Positions 23,198 to 34,233 of a DNA stretch of 64,000 bases are shown in pieces (the first letter of the stretch is position 1; each line of letters begins with the position of its first letter). This DNA is from Diorhabda sublineata (taxonomy: Eukaryota > Arthropoda > Insecta > Coleoptera > Chrysomelidae). The stretch lies in NCBI RefSeq assembly GCF_026230105.1, contig NC_079476.1, positions 38,430,559 through 38,494,558 of the forward strand, given 5' to 3'. Under the pieces are notes generated by a model. It made no database searches, was not told the DNA's origin, and saw nothing but the letters and a program-made list of their open reading frames with translations. The position numbers and the translations under genes were made by a program.

Positions 23198-23760
23198 ATA
23201 CAGGGTGTTCCAAAATTATAAGTATAAGTATACTTCAACATGCGCACCAGTGGTGACCCTAAGCACTTCCAGTCTGTAATCCATTTCAAGGACATGTCGC
23301 CTGTGATTGTACTAAAAGCTTGTGTAATGCATCAATGTCATTAACCAGTGTCCGGTAAACAATGTCCTTTAGATAACCCCCAAGAAGAAGTCGAGGGGTG
23401 TTATATCCAGAGATCTTGTTGGCCATGGAATTGGGCCATCCCGTCCAATCCATCGGTTGGGAAAAGTTTCGTTGAGGTGTTCCCGAACTGCAGTCAATCA
23501 GTGTGGTGTTGCAACATCCTCTTGGAAGTAAATAATCGTCTGTAATTCTTAGTTATACCCAAGTACACGCAGCCAGTAACTGTGGTTTCTATGAAGAAGA
23601 AAAGACCAATGATTTTGTTGTGCATAAGCCCACACCACACATCAACTTTTGGGCTGTTTCGTTGAAACTCGACTACTGCATGTGGGGTTCCAGAATCCCA
23701 AATCCGTACGTTGTGGCGGTTCACAGGTTGCGATTCTGTATTTTCGAGCTCCAGTTTGGT
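23198..23760 (-). pseudogene. Family-T transposase remnant, reverse strand
   Basis: Reading from 23724 down, the frame gives NRHNVRIWDSGTPHAVVEFQ, then RNSPKVDVWCGLMHNKI and GLFFFIETTVTG: the central strand region of the transposase group that has VWCGxxxxxxxGPFFF. After a stop at 23494, decayed versions of the next segments follow: FPTDGLDGMAQFHG at about 23455-23415 and a third-Asp region near 23390 where PDLTPLDFF has become WI*HPSTSS in frame (a one-base change). The probable 3' terminal sequence, CAGGGTGTTCCAAAATT, starts at 23202 on the plus strand. Inactive. Confidence 0.75.
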
Positions 23761-23885
23761 TCTATGTTTCTAATATTCTGCAAAACTGCATCCTCTTCTA
23801 TTTTTCTTCGGTCAGCCTTCCTTCTTGTACCTCTTTACGTTGTTGATGGGTATTTATACAAATCCCTGATTTCTTTGTTAATTTT

Positions 23886-24580
23886 TCAAACTACAAAAGG
23901 GAGCTGTTAGATATTTACTAGGACTAAACATCAGGAATCACTGCAGGGACTTAAAAGATTAAAAATTCTGACATCTTCTTCCTTATTTATCTTTGGATCC
24001 GTTTGTCTAATTTGTAAACACGCTTCTCCAATTTCACAAAGGTCACTTAGGAACACCACAAAGTTTAATAAGAAGAGTGGCTAGAGCAAGAAGACATAAG
24101 AGAAGAAGGAAAGAAAGACCGAGGCTACAGCAAGGAAGGAGAAAGAGAGGGGGAAACAGTACAGGAAACTAATGAAATAGCAAAGGATCAGAAACAGTAA
24201 AAAAAATAGAAAAAAGGAGAATGAAATCCCAGAGCCCTAGACGCTAAATAAATGGTTTTCCTGGGTATTGATACTTTGAATCATATTATGTATGTTACTT
24301 ATTAGAGGTTAGAATTCATTCTAAATTACGTTATTCAAACACAAGTGTCATTTTTTTTCCACAAAATATATCGTTTACTCTAAAATTTGTTGAGATTTTG
24401 AGAAAAATTTTTTAAAGTGATAGATTGGCCAAGATTGGCTATTCACTTAGGAACGCGGAGCACGACCTTTACCTACCTACTCCACGTTCAAGTTAAGGGT
24501 TCAATATTATACAATGCAAAAAATGCACAATCACTTGCCAATTGAAATCAAATCGATATCATCCGCATTAGTTTAATTTT
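23886..24580 (+). pseudogene. Jockey-like LINE tail, split by an insertion
   Basis: The same family as at 2.3-2.7 kb. It reads LGLNIRNHCRDL, then after a one-base shift RLKILTSSSLFIFGSVCLIC (23960-24015), the conserved segment near the LINE C-terminus. The alignment stops at 24042, resumes at about 24455 and continues with MHNHLPIEIKS (24511-24545), exactly as in the other copy. The intervening 24055-24442 is a separate insertion. The RT core and the extreme C-terminus are missing. Confidence 0.7.
24043..24454. mobile_element. 388-bp insertion with a 12-bp target-site duplication
   Basis: TCACTTAGGAAC occurs at 24043-24054 and again at 24443-24454, flanking a block absent from the related LINE at 2.5 kb. 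A 12-bp direct repeat at both borders of a block interrupting a homologous sequence is the mark of a transposition event; the length suits a retroelement or SINE-like insertion. The inserted DNA begins with a purine-rich (A/G) tract (24070-24235) and has no clear poly-A end or terminal repeats, so its class is unknown. Confidence 0.6.
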
Positions 24581-24621
24581 TGCTATGGACTTATATACGA
24601 TTTGTACACTGATTATTACTT

Positions 24622-25150
24622 ATACAGGGTGTCCCACGACGAGTTCAAACTATCTGTATATGGCAAAATACTTATAGTAAAATCATGAAAATTTCTTCGT
24701 TTGGGTTTTCGGATCTTTTTAATTAAAATATTTTCCAAAATGACCGACTTCCAGTTCTACGGAATACATTTTTGAAATCTATGTGAAATTTTAGTACAGT
24801 TTTATCAAAAAACATTTTTCGATAAATGCGTACTTTTTGAGTTATTAATTTTTTTGTAAAAATTTGACCGCTGCAGTCCTTTATAAATTATTTTTTTACG
24901 AGGATACCCTTAAAGATATGGAAATAATTTCTGTTCGGTTGGTTTTCGCAAGGTCAGATGTATTTGAATATATGTTGAAAAACTTTCCATTTTATACAGG
25001 GTGTGTATGAAAAGTGTTCAAATTTCAACTTCATAAATATCAAATTTCTCAATTTTTTCAAATAGAACCATCCGGTTTTTTCTATTTTAATGCATTCAGG
25101 GGTGGAAAATAAGGCAAATTCATGTATACCTATACCTTATTATTATCCAT
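24622..25150 (+). repeat. Two TACAGGGTGT-type transposon end sequences
   Basis: ATACAGGGTGTCCCACGACG at about 24624 and ATACAGGGTGTGTATGAAAA at about 24996 both begin with the (T)ACAGGGTGT word used as terminal sequence by many insect DNA transposons (also seen at 23199). They run in the same direction about 370 bp apart, followed by unrelated AT-rich sequence. Probably ends of non-autonomous elements; matching opposite ends were not identified. Confidence 0.4.
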
Positions 25151-27053
25151 TTATTAAATGTTTTCTGTAAATTTTTAGAGATGCAGGTGTAGCCTAAATT
25201 TTATTGCGGTTTTCTTTTGTATATCGAAATTGTATTTGTATCTTGATTTAGTTTATTTTTATGTTTGTTATTAGTTTTTACAAGCTTTTGTTTACAAATT
25301 GTAACAATTTTATGTCAATAAAGCATTTTTTCTCTGTCTCACTTCTACAATGTTATCAACTTACTTGATCATCCCAAGGATTCACTTCCTGTTGCTGTTC
25401 TCTAATTTGTTTCAGTCCGTTCTCCATTTTTATGTGACAGTGTTGGTTCCAGGTATTCGAAATCAAATTATTTATCCTTATTTAGCATTAATTTAGAATA
25501 CCATCTAAAGTCTCCTCAACAAACAATTTTTTTGAATAATTTTAAACTTTGATTTGTACGTTGTCGAAATCACACCGTATGACGTTTTGTTATCAAGTTC
25601 CTCGAGACACGTCCACATTTTTCTTGGCGTCATTGAAAAACATTTATGTGTGAATAACAATAAAATTTATTCAAATTAGTAAACCCGATACATAAATATT
25701 TCAGAAATCAGATCAGATTGAATAATGTTTCTTTAATTATATTTTCGAGACTGCTTGGACTTCCGTTTTATATTCAGAAAGATCGGGTGATTTTTCAATG
25801 AAACCCCTTCGCTGCGGCGGTGGAACCACCCTCAACATGAATTAATTCAAGAATTAATTCAAATGGAAAACCTAGTCTTTTGTTTTTAAATCGTTTTTTT
25901 ATTCAATTCCGAAGTAAACAAGTTATAGTTTATGGAACATAACACAGACGAAAAAGACGTTCACGGTTTTGGTGTACATCGTTTTAGCTTGTCCACTTTG
26001 TATCTTCATGTACATTTCCGGTTCAATATGTGGAAGTAGGAAAGTACAGAACTAGCGATTCAAACGTATAAAGGAATTATGGTTAACTTATGGCAAGAAA
26101 TAACAAAGGGTATTAGTCCTGGTCAAGTGTTTGTAGAGATTCCTTCAACGTTCAGTTTTCAACTGTTGTTTGGTTGTTGTATGGTGTTTCATACAGAAGT
26201 TTTGACAAAAAATTGTAGACACAAGAAAAGAATTAGGTACATCACTTAAAGAAATAATAAAATTTATGAGAAAAGAAAAAATGTTTAATTATACAAAATA
26301 TTTGCATACGCAGACGAAATACCTTTAAATATGAAAGTCAAAAAAGCGAAAAATGATAAATCGATAGCAATATTCATAATTTTCACGTACTTTTCCTATT
26401 ACTCTACATTTTCATTCATGTAAACCGTCCAGGAATAATACCAGAACTATAATTCTAAATCGGGAATAACTTCGTTGGACATATTGACAAAAGAATAAGT
26501 ACAGATAACGATGATATTAAAACTGCGAAATATGATGGTGTTGATTATTCAATTGATTGCATGTATTACCAAGTTAGAGTTTATTTTTTTACTGAATTTT
26601 AAGAAGAAACTAACATCTTTTCAAAGTACATATAGAATCATTACGTATACCTATATTCATGAAGTAGTCCAGTTAACTGACAGCGAAGTTATGTTCTGGT
26701 TTGAGAAGTGATGAATATTCCTGAAAGTTTTTTATTGAAGCACTTGATTTTAGTAAAACACTCGGCTTTGAGGGGCAAAAGTTCAGCGCAAAATAAAATT
26801 TTCACCTAAAATAACACGAGGAGATGTTCATTCCATACTACCCTCTGTAATATACACTGACAGAGGTTATTAGATCACAATTTAAAAAAAAACAACATGG
26901 AATTACCGCTGACAACTTGGATGAAGAGCAACTAAGACCGCATCAAAATGACACCTCAGAAATTGATGTATGTTCAAAAATAAAGCATTATCAGACCAAA
27001 TTGTGTCCAAATTTAGTTTCTCAATTCATATATGAGAATGTATTTCTCAGTTT
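25151..27053. other. No recognised gene
   Basis: At 25780-25860 there is a GC-richer patch with a small hairpin GGTGGAACCACC (25819-25830) and two copies of the palindrome GAATTAATTC (25839-25848, 25851-25860). The stretch 26740-27050 may be decayed hAT transposase upstream of the next entry, but no motif is clear. Confidence 0.4.
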
Positions 27054-27236
27054 GTGTCTATTGGAACGTCAAAACGATCTTTGAGTGTCATGAAACGCAT
27101 CGAAAAACATTTAAGAAATTCTATGTTCCAGCAACGTTTATCAAATTTAGCTGTAGTAGCCGCTGAAAATGATGCGGTTAAAAACATCGATTGGAATTCG
27201 TGGAAATTTATGTCAGGAGGAAATCAAGACATCTAA
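27054..27236 (+). pseudogene. hAT-type transposase, C-terminal dimerisation domain remnant
   Basis: The 60-codon frame reads VSIGTSKRSLSVMKRIEKHL, then RNSMFQQRLSNLAVVAAEND and VKNIDW. This is the hAT C-terminal dimerisation segment, whose usual form is ...S.(C/S)ERSFS.(L/M)KRIK.YLR..M.QERL..L...S.E.......ID. Here Glu of ERSFS is Lys, and the usual Phe is Leu. The frame starts on GTG only because it is open; no catalytic domain is recognisable upstream. It is also similar to the ends of ZMYM-type proteins, which derive from hAT elements. Confidence 0.7.
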
Positions 27237-27739
27237 CGTTGTTTTAAAGCAATGACACTTTTTATCTCATTTTCTAGTAAAGACCTGTAGGTACAAGATT
27301 CAAATTATAAAATGAAAAAATCTCTCAAAATGCCATTTTTAGGTTTAAATTTTACTTTGACCCACCCACTTCTAACGTCCAATAACCGCCACTAATAAAG
27401 ACTTAATGTTTGCACTGAAGACATTTGATAACTGTCAAATTTCAAGAAAAAATTGACGCTAAGACGTCTAAAACTGTACGAATTTTTTGTCTCAGAACCT
27501 TTGGATGATACAGCAGTTTCTCATTGCCATTGTTTCTCAAAATTCCTCACAAGGCTTTGTCTTATGTTCTTTAACTAGATCAGTTACTTTATACCTCTGT
27601 TTCCTGTATATTTTATATTTTCAATCCTTTTTGTTATTGCTGAGTTATCTATTTTTATCTTTACTATCTCCATTTGCATTTCTTTTTGCTCAAATTAGGC
27701 TCAAATCAGGCTCTTCAGTTTCAGCAATTGCTTCTTCAT
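27237..27739. other. No recognised gene
   Basis: The Leu/Phe-rich open frame 27487-27756 (+) lies mostly opposite the mariner on the other strand or in T-rich DNA and is not credible. The inner end of this stretch probably belongs to the decayed 3' half of the mariner described next. Confidence 0.4.
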
Positions 27740-28410
27740 TTGAGATGAATTTCTGAAGTGATGGATCAAAGTTTCATCCATTGTCACATATCGACGAACA
27801 AAATCTGATTTATTACGTGTAAACCTGGCAAAATACTGGTCTGAATCATCACGTTGTTGTTTTTAATCGACTGTGTGTAAAGGCGGCACCCACTTTAAAA
27901 AAAAAGCTTTATCATGGTCAAATTTTTATACATAATTGTAAACACACTGCTTTCTGATGTTTACGGCCTCAGTTATCTCACGCAATTTCAATTTACGATT
28001 AGATATAACAAATTTGTGGAATTTTTTGATGTTTTCTGGAGTAATCACCACAATGGGACGTCCAGAACTTCCATCATCATCGGTGTCTATACAACCGCGT
28101 TTAAATTCAGCAAACAAATAAAAAAATGTTCTTTTCGATGGGGCAAAGTCAGGATAACACTTTTAAAGCCATTTCTGAGCTTGTACAGTATTTTTTTTTC
28201 ATCAAGAAACGATGATAAATTAATACACGAAATTGTTTTAAATCCATTGCTTTGAAAATAACAAAAGTAGCTTCACTTAAATAGCTATCACATTTTTCTG
28301 ACTAATCCAAATGTTAAGAAATTTTACACGTGGTCTTTTGACAGTTAGTACTTCATAAACGCCATATGGATTTGACAATGGTAGCGCCATCTGTGTGTCA
28401 GTCACACGAC
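27740..28410 (-). pseudogene. Mariner (family D), 5' end and N-terminal half
   Basis: On the minus strand the 5' end reads ACAGATGGCGCTACCATTGT (about 28402-28383), a sequence typical of the ends of one widespread insect mariner group. The DNA-binding domain follows: CYPDFAPSKRTFF, FAEFKRGCIDTDDDGSSGRP, VVITPENIKKFHKFVISNRK and LREITEAVNI (28160-27940). After a gap of decayed sequence, VRRYVTMDETLIHHF (about 27795-27750) holds the first catalytic Asp, with Trp changed to Leu. The second and third Asp regions are not present. Frameshifts and deletions make it inactive. Confidence 0.82.
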
Positions 28411-28985
28411 TTATTAAATGATGTGTTATTTGTTCCACATAATGAAAATGTTTAATAAAGGATAATAAACAGAAACTTCAATTTGTACTTTCGAAAATAA
28501 GTTCATGACGTTAATTTTCATTTGATTTACGTATAAAAAATGCATTTTCTCATAGTATCATGAATAAATGCCGAAGTTAAATAAATGAAAATTGAATGAG
28601 GCTATTTAATATCGGTGATGATTTTGTAGAAAAAGTATTATGTTCGTCTAACGGGAGAATAGGACTCGAAACGGACGAAAGGAGGTCTGTTGCTATAGTG
28701 AATCCACGAACAGTGTCACCGGAGTCGAGAACGGGACGTGCTCGGACTTTTAATTAGATGCGCCGTTGAATCGATATCCACCACCTCCAAATTCTACCAC
28801 CCCACGACGACGACAGCCGCACGGCGAATTCAAGATACACACATACTCACTATCGACCCGTTCCTTGACATTACTCGAATTATAAAATTAGAAATGTGGA
28901 AATACAAAACATAAATTTATCTAAAATAATACGAAATATTTTGAAAAATAATTTTATATTCACGAAACAAGCTCGTGTCGATTAA
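28411..28985. promoter_or_regulatory. GC-richer block, candidate regulatory DNA (28640-28870)
   Basis: The centre (28640-28870) has many CpG steps and non-repetitive words (GTCTAACGGGAGAATAGG, ACCACCCCACGACGACGAC) and homeodomain-like TTAATTAGATG near 28751, in contrast with AT-rich flanks. No coding motif was found. Regulatory function is inferred from composition only. Confidence 0.3.
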
Positions 28986-29350
28986 TGCAAACAAATTCGG
29001 TTGTTGTATTTCGAAAAACGTCTGCAAGATCATGGATCTGTGCATATGAACCAAAACTGAACAACTATCGATGTATGGGTATTTCATTCGCAGAAGACAA
29101 ATTACACAACCACGATAATTCAAGCTTTCACACATCTGTTCAAACAAAAACGTTTTTGAATAGTCACAACATCGAAATACATCCACAGTACAATCTTTGT
29201 TTAGCATCAAATGATGTCTTCTTATTGCTGCAGATCAAAGATAAATTGCGGTTGATGCATTCAAATCACATGTTTTGGAGGTATCTCAAAACTATATTAA
29301 ACTTAAAGCAGAATGTTTTCAAAAACAATAAAGCCACATCCAATTATAAA
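28986..29350 (+). pseudogene. Mariner (family A), copy 2, catalytic-domain remnant
   Basis: An unusually long open frame for a relic (28985-29383). It reads SWICAYEPKLNNYRCMGISF (equivalent to the region after the first Asp), jumps across a deletion to LHNHDNSSFHTSVQTKTFL (second Asp kept, as HDN), then NIEIHPQYNLCLASNDVFLL (third Asp kept in the SND position) and IKDKLR...NHMFWRYL. The open frame survives because deletions happened to keep phase. The first Asp and the DNA-binding half are missing. Confidence 0.8.
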
Positions 29351-29829
29351 TTTTTGTTTTTATTTATATTATCTTTTAAGTAAAGAGAATCAATCTTTCC
29401 CTTTATGGAATAGAATGCTGACTACACCATGAGTATTGAGACAGATATTTCATATTGATATACCCAACATATCAAAGTTGTCTATTATTTTATAAAAAGA
29501 TTGATGGGTGGGAATATTTTTTTGTAATACGGCTGATACAGACGATATTTCGATCCATTCGATTTGTTACTTCGTTTCATTCATATAAAGAACTTACATC
29601 CGATTTATTAATGGAAATTTCTGGATTCTCACTTCGTTTAATCGCGCATTTTTCCCGTGGGCCTTGTTAAAATTAGTCGATAAGAATGATTCAAGCAATA
29701 GGTGCTTATGATACCAAAACGTATACGAGTAGAAACAAAAAAGTAAAGTTGTTCATGCTTAGAAAATTTAATATGTCGGTTCGGAAAGGATTTTCCTGCC
29801 GTTTTATGACGGATATTTCATTTTAATTG
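29351..29829. other. No recognised gene
   Basis: AT-rich; the 71-codon frame at 29455-29670 has no motif. Confidence 0.4.
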
Positions 29830-30020
29830 TGCCAGGGAAGTTCCCATAAACTATCCCACGGGTTAAAGTGCATAGGTGCTTTATCGAAACTGCGTGGAGG
29901 CCATTTTATGTCGATCAATCAATTTTTCCCAGGAAAAATTTCACGAACTCGTGGTAAAAATATATTGGACGTTTGTGAAGCTGCTGGAACCAGGTTCTTT
30001 GGTTATAACCATTGAAATTT
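29830..30020 (-). pseudogene. Family-T transposase remnant, reverse strand
   Basis: On the minus strand a frame reads QTSNIFLPRVREIFPGKN and then WPPRSFDKAPMHFNPWDSLW. This mirrors the (F)PGRWIGRxG...WPPRSPDLTPLDFFLWGYLK region around the third catalytic Asp, with PDLTPLD altered to FDKAPMH, so that Asp is replaced by His. Sequence on either side is too decayed to read. It is another member of the group at 8.1, 21.6 and 23.4 kb. Confidence 0.6.
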
Positions 30021-30612
30021 ATCAGTACAGGCATGAAGAAGTCGCCTCATAACACTCTGTATTCGCTGTAACTGTACAAACCCTTTCATATTCAAAAAAG
30101 TAAACGCCTTCAATTACTCGTAGTTACATCGCAGTCCATGAGGCAGTTCAGGTGAATGTAGGGGTTTCTTTGGATTATATTACTTGTTGACGTGTCTATT
30201 AAAATAAAAATGGGCTTCGACCGAAAATAAAATGATGTTAAGAGCTAGAAAACGTACAATAAATAATAATAAAGATCTAAGTTTAAAGCAACAACATGCT
30301 AGAAAAGTCAGACTTGTCGCGATCAGACTGAGTACCACTCTCTAAGTTTTCGACTACTGCAGTGGCCAAATTATCCTTTTTATAAATTAATGCACGGAAA
30401 ACGCACGGTCCGTTTACGAAAAACGCCCGAAAGCGACTAAATTATCAAGAACTAGGCTACCTTCAGCGCCCCTAAAAATAACTGCGTTCACGCAATAAAC
30501 AATACAAATGTGAACTTTCTTTTGAGACACCTTGTACAATAAAGTATACAGAGATGTACATAGTAAGTTCTGAAGCAGTGGCATCAAATTTTCCATGCCC
30601 ACATTTTATTAT
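30021..30612. other. No recognised gene
   Basis: AT-rich filler; no motif found in the short minus-strand frame at 30414-30602. Confidence 0.4.
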
Positions 30613-31385
30613 ACGAGGGCTGCTACTTTATTTTGAGATATGGCAAGACTGTTATGGATATGTAAAATTTTCTATGACTTTCGACGTGGGTTAAACCAAT
30701 GTCAGTGTGTCGAACAACTCGCTTCGACTTTTGGTCATGAAGCATCAACTGTACCCATGGTGTTTGCATAATATTCCGATTTCAATCGTGGTCGCACAGG
30801 GCTACAGGATGAATTTCGTAAATGTCGTCCAAAATCGATTGTTGTGTTAGAAAACATTGATCCTGTGGGTAAACAACATTATCATGTGACATACCGGGAA
30901 ATTGAGGCATTAGAGAATCACTTCCAATACGAGCCAAATCCAACAAAAAAGCACCAAGCACTTCGAAGCAAATGGTCGCCTGTTTTTGCGAAATAACTCG
31001 ACATGTCGTTTCATTATAGTAACGTAGAACGATCAACTTTGAATGGTACACCAGCATTTTTTGGCCAGAAGTGTTTAAAAACAATCATGAAAACTAATCG
31101 CAGAAGACTATTGGAATGCGAGCTCTAACACATCAGTTCAAACAAAACCAGTCAAGACATCAAATTTATTCGGTTCATCCATCGTACAGTCCTTGTTTGG
31201 CACCCAATGATTTCTTCTTATTCTCGTAGATCAGAAATAAATTGCGAAGTCAACAGAGGAAGCGGTCGATGCGTTCAAATCATATGTTTTGGAAGTACCT
31301 CAATCGAAATGGAAAAAAAGCTTCGATAATTGGTTCAAATGCATGCAAAACTTGATTAGCAACCGTCGTATTTAATCTTTTCTAA
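30613..31385 (+). pseudogene. Mariner (family A), copy 3, most complete of its family
   Basis: It begins with the terminal repeat ACGAGGGCTGCTACTTTA (30613) followed by TTTTGAGATATGGC. The DNA-binding half reads FRRGLNQCQCVEQLASTFG, SDFNRGRTGLQDEFRKCRPK, VVLENIDPVGKQ and HVTYREIE (30680-30905). A deletion removes the first-Asp motif and joins this to EPNPTKKHQALRSK; then NVERSTLNGTP and TNRRRLL (the second-Asp motif is lost), and HPMISSYSRRSEIN / LVWHPMISS equivalent to LAPNDFFLF, with a frameshift. It ends near 31385 without a clear 3' terminal repeat. Many stops; inactive. Confidence 0.82.
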
Positions 31386-31889
31386 GATATTGCAGCCATT
31401 TTTATAATTATAATTAGAATATTTTATCCTAAATTATTAATTATTGTTTATTCAGGTAATAGTAGAAAATTACGGTTGAAAGTCTGGTAAATATGAAATT
31501 ATATCCCTGCAAATAGATTTTTATGCAGATTAGCAGATTAGTCGAAGGAAGTGGGTTATTTGCGTCCTTATTGGAATAAGACTTTGTTTCATATTTCTTT
31601 CGTCTTATTTTGAAATTTTAAGCAAAAAATGTGAAAAAAAGTACGATTAAGCAATCATGTGAATTGTTTTCAACGTCTCATCCCGAGAAACCAAAAAAAA
31701 TTCATATTCTTATCACCATATCCTTAGAAATATATCCTCATATCCTTATATCCTCAAAGAAATAAGGAAAGTGTAAACTTTTCATGTTATAAAATTTTTT
31801 AGACGTTTGGTATTCGATAATTAATAAAAGTTGATGTCTTAATTCCAACGAGCGATTTCTTTCTTAACATCTGGTCGACTGTATCGACT
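31386..31889. other. No recognised gene
   Basis: AT-rich. A short run of ATATCCT(C/T)A-type words at 31718-31756 is a small imperfect tandem repeat. Confidence 0.45.
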
Positions 31890-32410
31890 AAACCGTATTC
31901 AAATCCAATCAGCGAAGTGTCGCAAAAAGCGAAGGGAACAAAAGGGTGTAAAATGGGCCAGTACACTTATTGCTGGCTACCCGCGGTTCAAATTAGCTCT
32001 ATATAGGCCCTATCGTAGGGCCAGCCGCCCTGACCCCTATGGCGAGCCTTGGGGCATACGACACCTCGTCTATTAACTGTTATTTATTGTAACGTTTCAA
32101 TCCCCCTTCTGCATAGGGTGACAATCGTTCGAGATATATTTTTTCGTAATGACGTTATATATGTTATTGTTGCATTTCCTATTTTTATGGGAAATATGAG
32201 AGATTTCTACTGGTAATGAGATATTTTCGCATGCTGGCCGGATATCGGGAAGTGCGGGTCGTTGTTCGCGGCTTTTGTTGGGGATGAAATTATGAGAAAT
32301 TAGGAAAGGGCGTCATAAAGAATATTTTTATTGTGATCGTAATGACCCGTGTGCTTGCCTCATATCATTCAATATATTTATTTTTCGTAAAACGTACAAT
32401 CGGTAAACAT
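31890..32410. promoter_or_regulatory. Large GC-richer block, candidate enhancer
   Basis: About 500 bp of non-repetitive, relatively GC-rich sequence (GGCCCTATCGTAGGGCCAGC at 32006-32025, which contains the inverted pair GGCCCTA/TAGGGCC) with clustered homeodomain-like motifs (GTAATGACGTTA near 32145, TTTTTATTGTGATCGTAATGA near 32323). No frame or transposon motif. The mixture of high complexity and dense TAAT/TTTAT sites resembles insect developmental enhancers; conservation would have to be tested. Confidence 0.4.
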
Positions 32411-32669
32411 TAAAGTTCACACCCTCTAGTTTCAGTCGTAATCTATCCAAAAAAATGAAGATAATATATTAACACGTGACATATACATCTCTCTTTGGTA
32501 TATGAAAAGTTAAAACGCTGATTTTTATTCATTATAAGAAGCAATTTACGTTTATGTGTACCTAAAATTGAATCTTGATGATAAATCTTGACCACCGGTA
32601 TTTTTTTGCCCAAATCGAAAAGTCAAATTTCTTCGGAACAAAATAAATTACTTATTTTAGTCCTTGTTT
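32411..32669. other. No recognised gene
   Basis: AT-rich; nothing seen. Confidence 0.45.
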
Positions 32670-32890
32670 CAAATTGTTTTTAGGAAGGGACACTAAAATC
32701 TGGCACAGGGATGGAGAGAGATTCAATATAAATATTATTCATAGATCCCAATCGAAAATACTCCGTCAATTAGTAGATGCTCGATGGTATGTACCAAATC
32801 ACACCATTCACGTGGACTTGGGACTGCCCACTGGACAAGAAGTTAACCAAGAATCCATCAAACATCATAAAACCGTACTACGAAACTAGT
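32670..32890 (+). pseudogene. Jockey-like LINE ORF2, C-terminal segment
   Basis: A 71-codon frame contains INIIHRSQSKILRQLVDARW followed by YVPNHTIHVDLGLPTGQEV and a stop at the end (32887-32889). This corresponds to the segment ...QR.QSK.LR.I..APWYV.N..LH.DL..P.V.EE(I/V) found after the RT domain in Jockey-clade LINEs. The invariant APW appears as ARW. No RT core is upstream in this window, so this is a 5'-truncated or broken copy, not the same segment as the copies at 2.3 and 23.9 kb. Confidence 0.72.
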
Positions 32891-33744
32891 AATCTGAAGA
32901 AAAGTGCAATGTTTTTATTTACAAAGAATATAACTATTTTAAATAAACTTTTAGTAGACATTAATAGAAACGGAACTCTACTAAACATTCAAAGAAAGAA
33001 CTTGTGGAAAACAACATGATTTAGAACGATAGAACGAAAAAAAATCTGCATTTCTACAAGAAGATGTAGTTATTTGTTGGAGGAACATTTTGTAGAGAAT
33101 TAACAAAAGATAAACTGGTTACAAATAGTTTATCAGACATTTTTAGAAGGTTGTTCTACTGGCTTCAAATTTCCAAATCCAATCTTCAAAAATTTTGTTA
33201 ATAGACGCTTGTTAGAATTCGAGATAACCACGAAAAAATAAGCTGTGTTTTCAAAAAATATTTTAACCAAATTTTAAATTAATTACCGACTAACTGTCAC
33301 AAAAATATTATTAAAAAGTAAAGGATCCGCGAGATGGAAACCCAAACCTACTACTAGAGGAATTATTAACACCAAAAAAGCAAAAATACTGAAAATAAGT
33401 TGGCCAATAGACCTAGTATGAGGTATAATGTAAAGAATGTAAATAAATATTATGAATGTTAATAAAAACTTGTTATAATTGGCAGGATCCCATGATCTAA
33501 ATTTTTCACTAGGCGTGAAACTGTTGACAAAGAATTCTTGCCTTCAGAGTTGTTCAGGGTAGATTCTCTGGTTTTTTCTTGTTTTTGTATTTATGTAAAA
33601 ACCGGCAATAAATATTATTATCAATCAATCAATATTATCTTTGAAACAAGCTATCAAAAAACTAGGCTCAGTTCACATAATAAGTTATGTGCTTTAATAA
33701 ATTTAATTCTAGCCGTACAAGCACAGAAGGTGTTTTGGACATAG
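32891..33744. other. No recognised gene
   Basis: AT-rich, slightly A-rich on this strand. The frame at 32777-33019 is a shadow of the LINE frame followed by chance sequence. TCAATCAATCAAT at 33621-33633 is a short tetranucleotide repeat. Confidence 0.45.
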
Positions 33745-34150
33745 AAAGAAGATATTGGAAGCCATAAACATTTCACACAGTTCACTAAGAAATGATAAAT
33801 TGAGCATGAGGAAGCTTCTTGCAAGATGGATACTCAATCAACCACAAACTTAATCGTATAACTTCGCAGGGGGTATGGTGTTGTTCAATAGACGAATTTC
33901 ACCATTTCGTAACCAAATTATCAAAATCGCCAAACCATACAAGTAGATTTTGTCGGACAATGAAGTAAAGTAGCGACAACTTTTTTAGTTAGCAAATGTT
34001 ATGCCTTAGATCGATTTAATGGAAAAATTCTTACATTACGCCACTCTAGCCTAACCTATTGTCCTGATCCAGCTCCTATTGACCATATCTTGGTTTTTAA
34101 TCTGAAAGAATATCAATTGGGGAATCAGAATTTGGCAATATAGATATAAT
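33745..34150 (+). pseudogene. Mariner (family E), internally deleted
   Basis: Seen in order: EAINISHSSLRNDKLSMRKL and LARWILNQ (33755-33845), the end of the DNA-binding region; DEFHHFVTKLSKSPN (about 33892-33936), which corresponds to the first catalytic motif DE(TW)IHHF with TW lost; a decayed VRTMK.SSDNFF equivalent to the usual PSAGKVMATVFWD; then, after a deletion taking out the second Asp, TYCPDPAPIDHILVFNLKEY (34056-34115) with the third Asp kept. Frameshifts separate the parts. No terminal repeats were identified. Confidence 0.68.
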
Positions 34151-34233
34151 TATCTCTTAAACAAACCCTATTTTGATGAACTTTTATATTTAAAAGCCAT
34201 AAATAATTGCAGAAATATTTGGAGAGGTGTATA

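Noticed and set aside
23620..23910. Plus-strand frames of 96 and 65 codons
   Set aside because: Antisense to the family-T transposase remnant on the minus strand.
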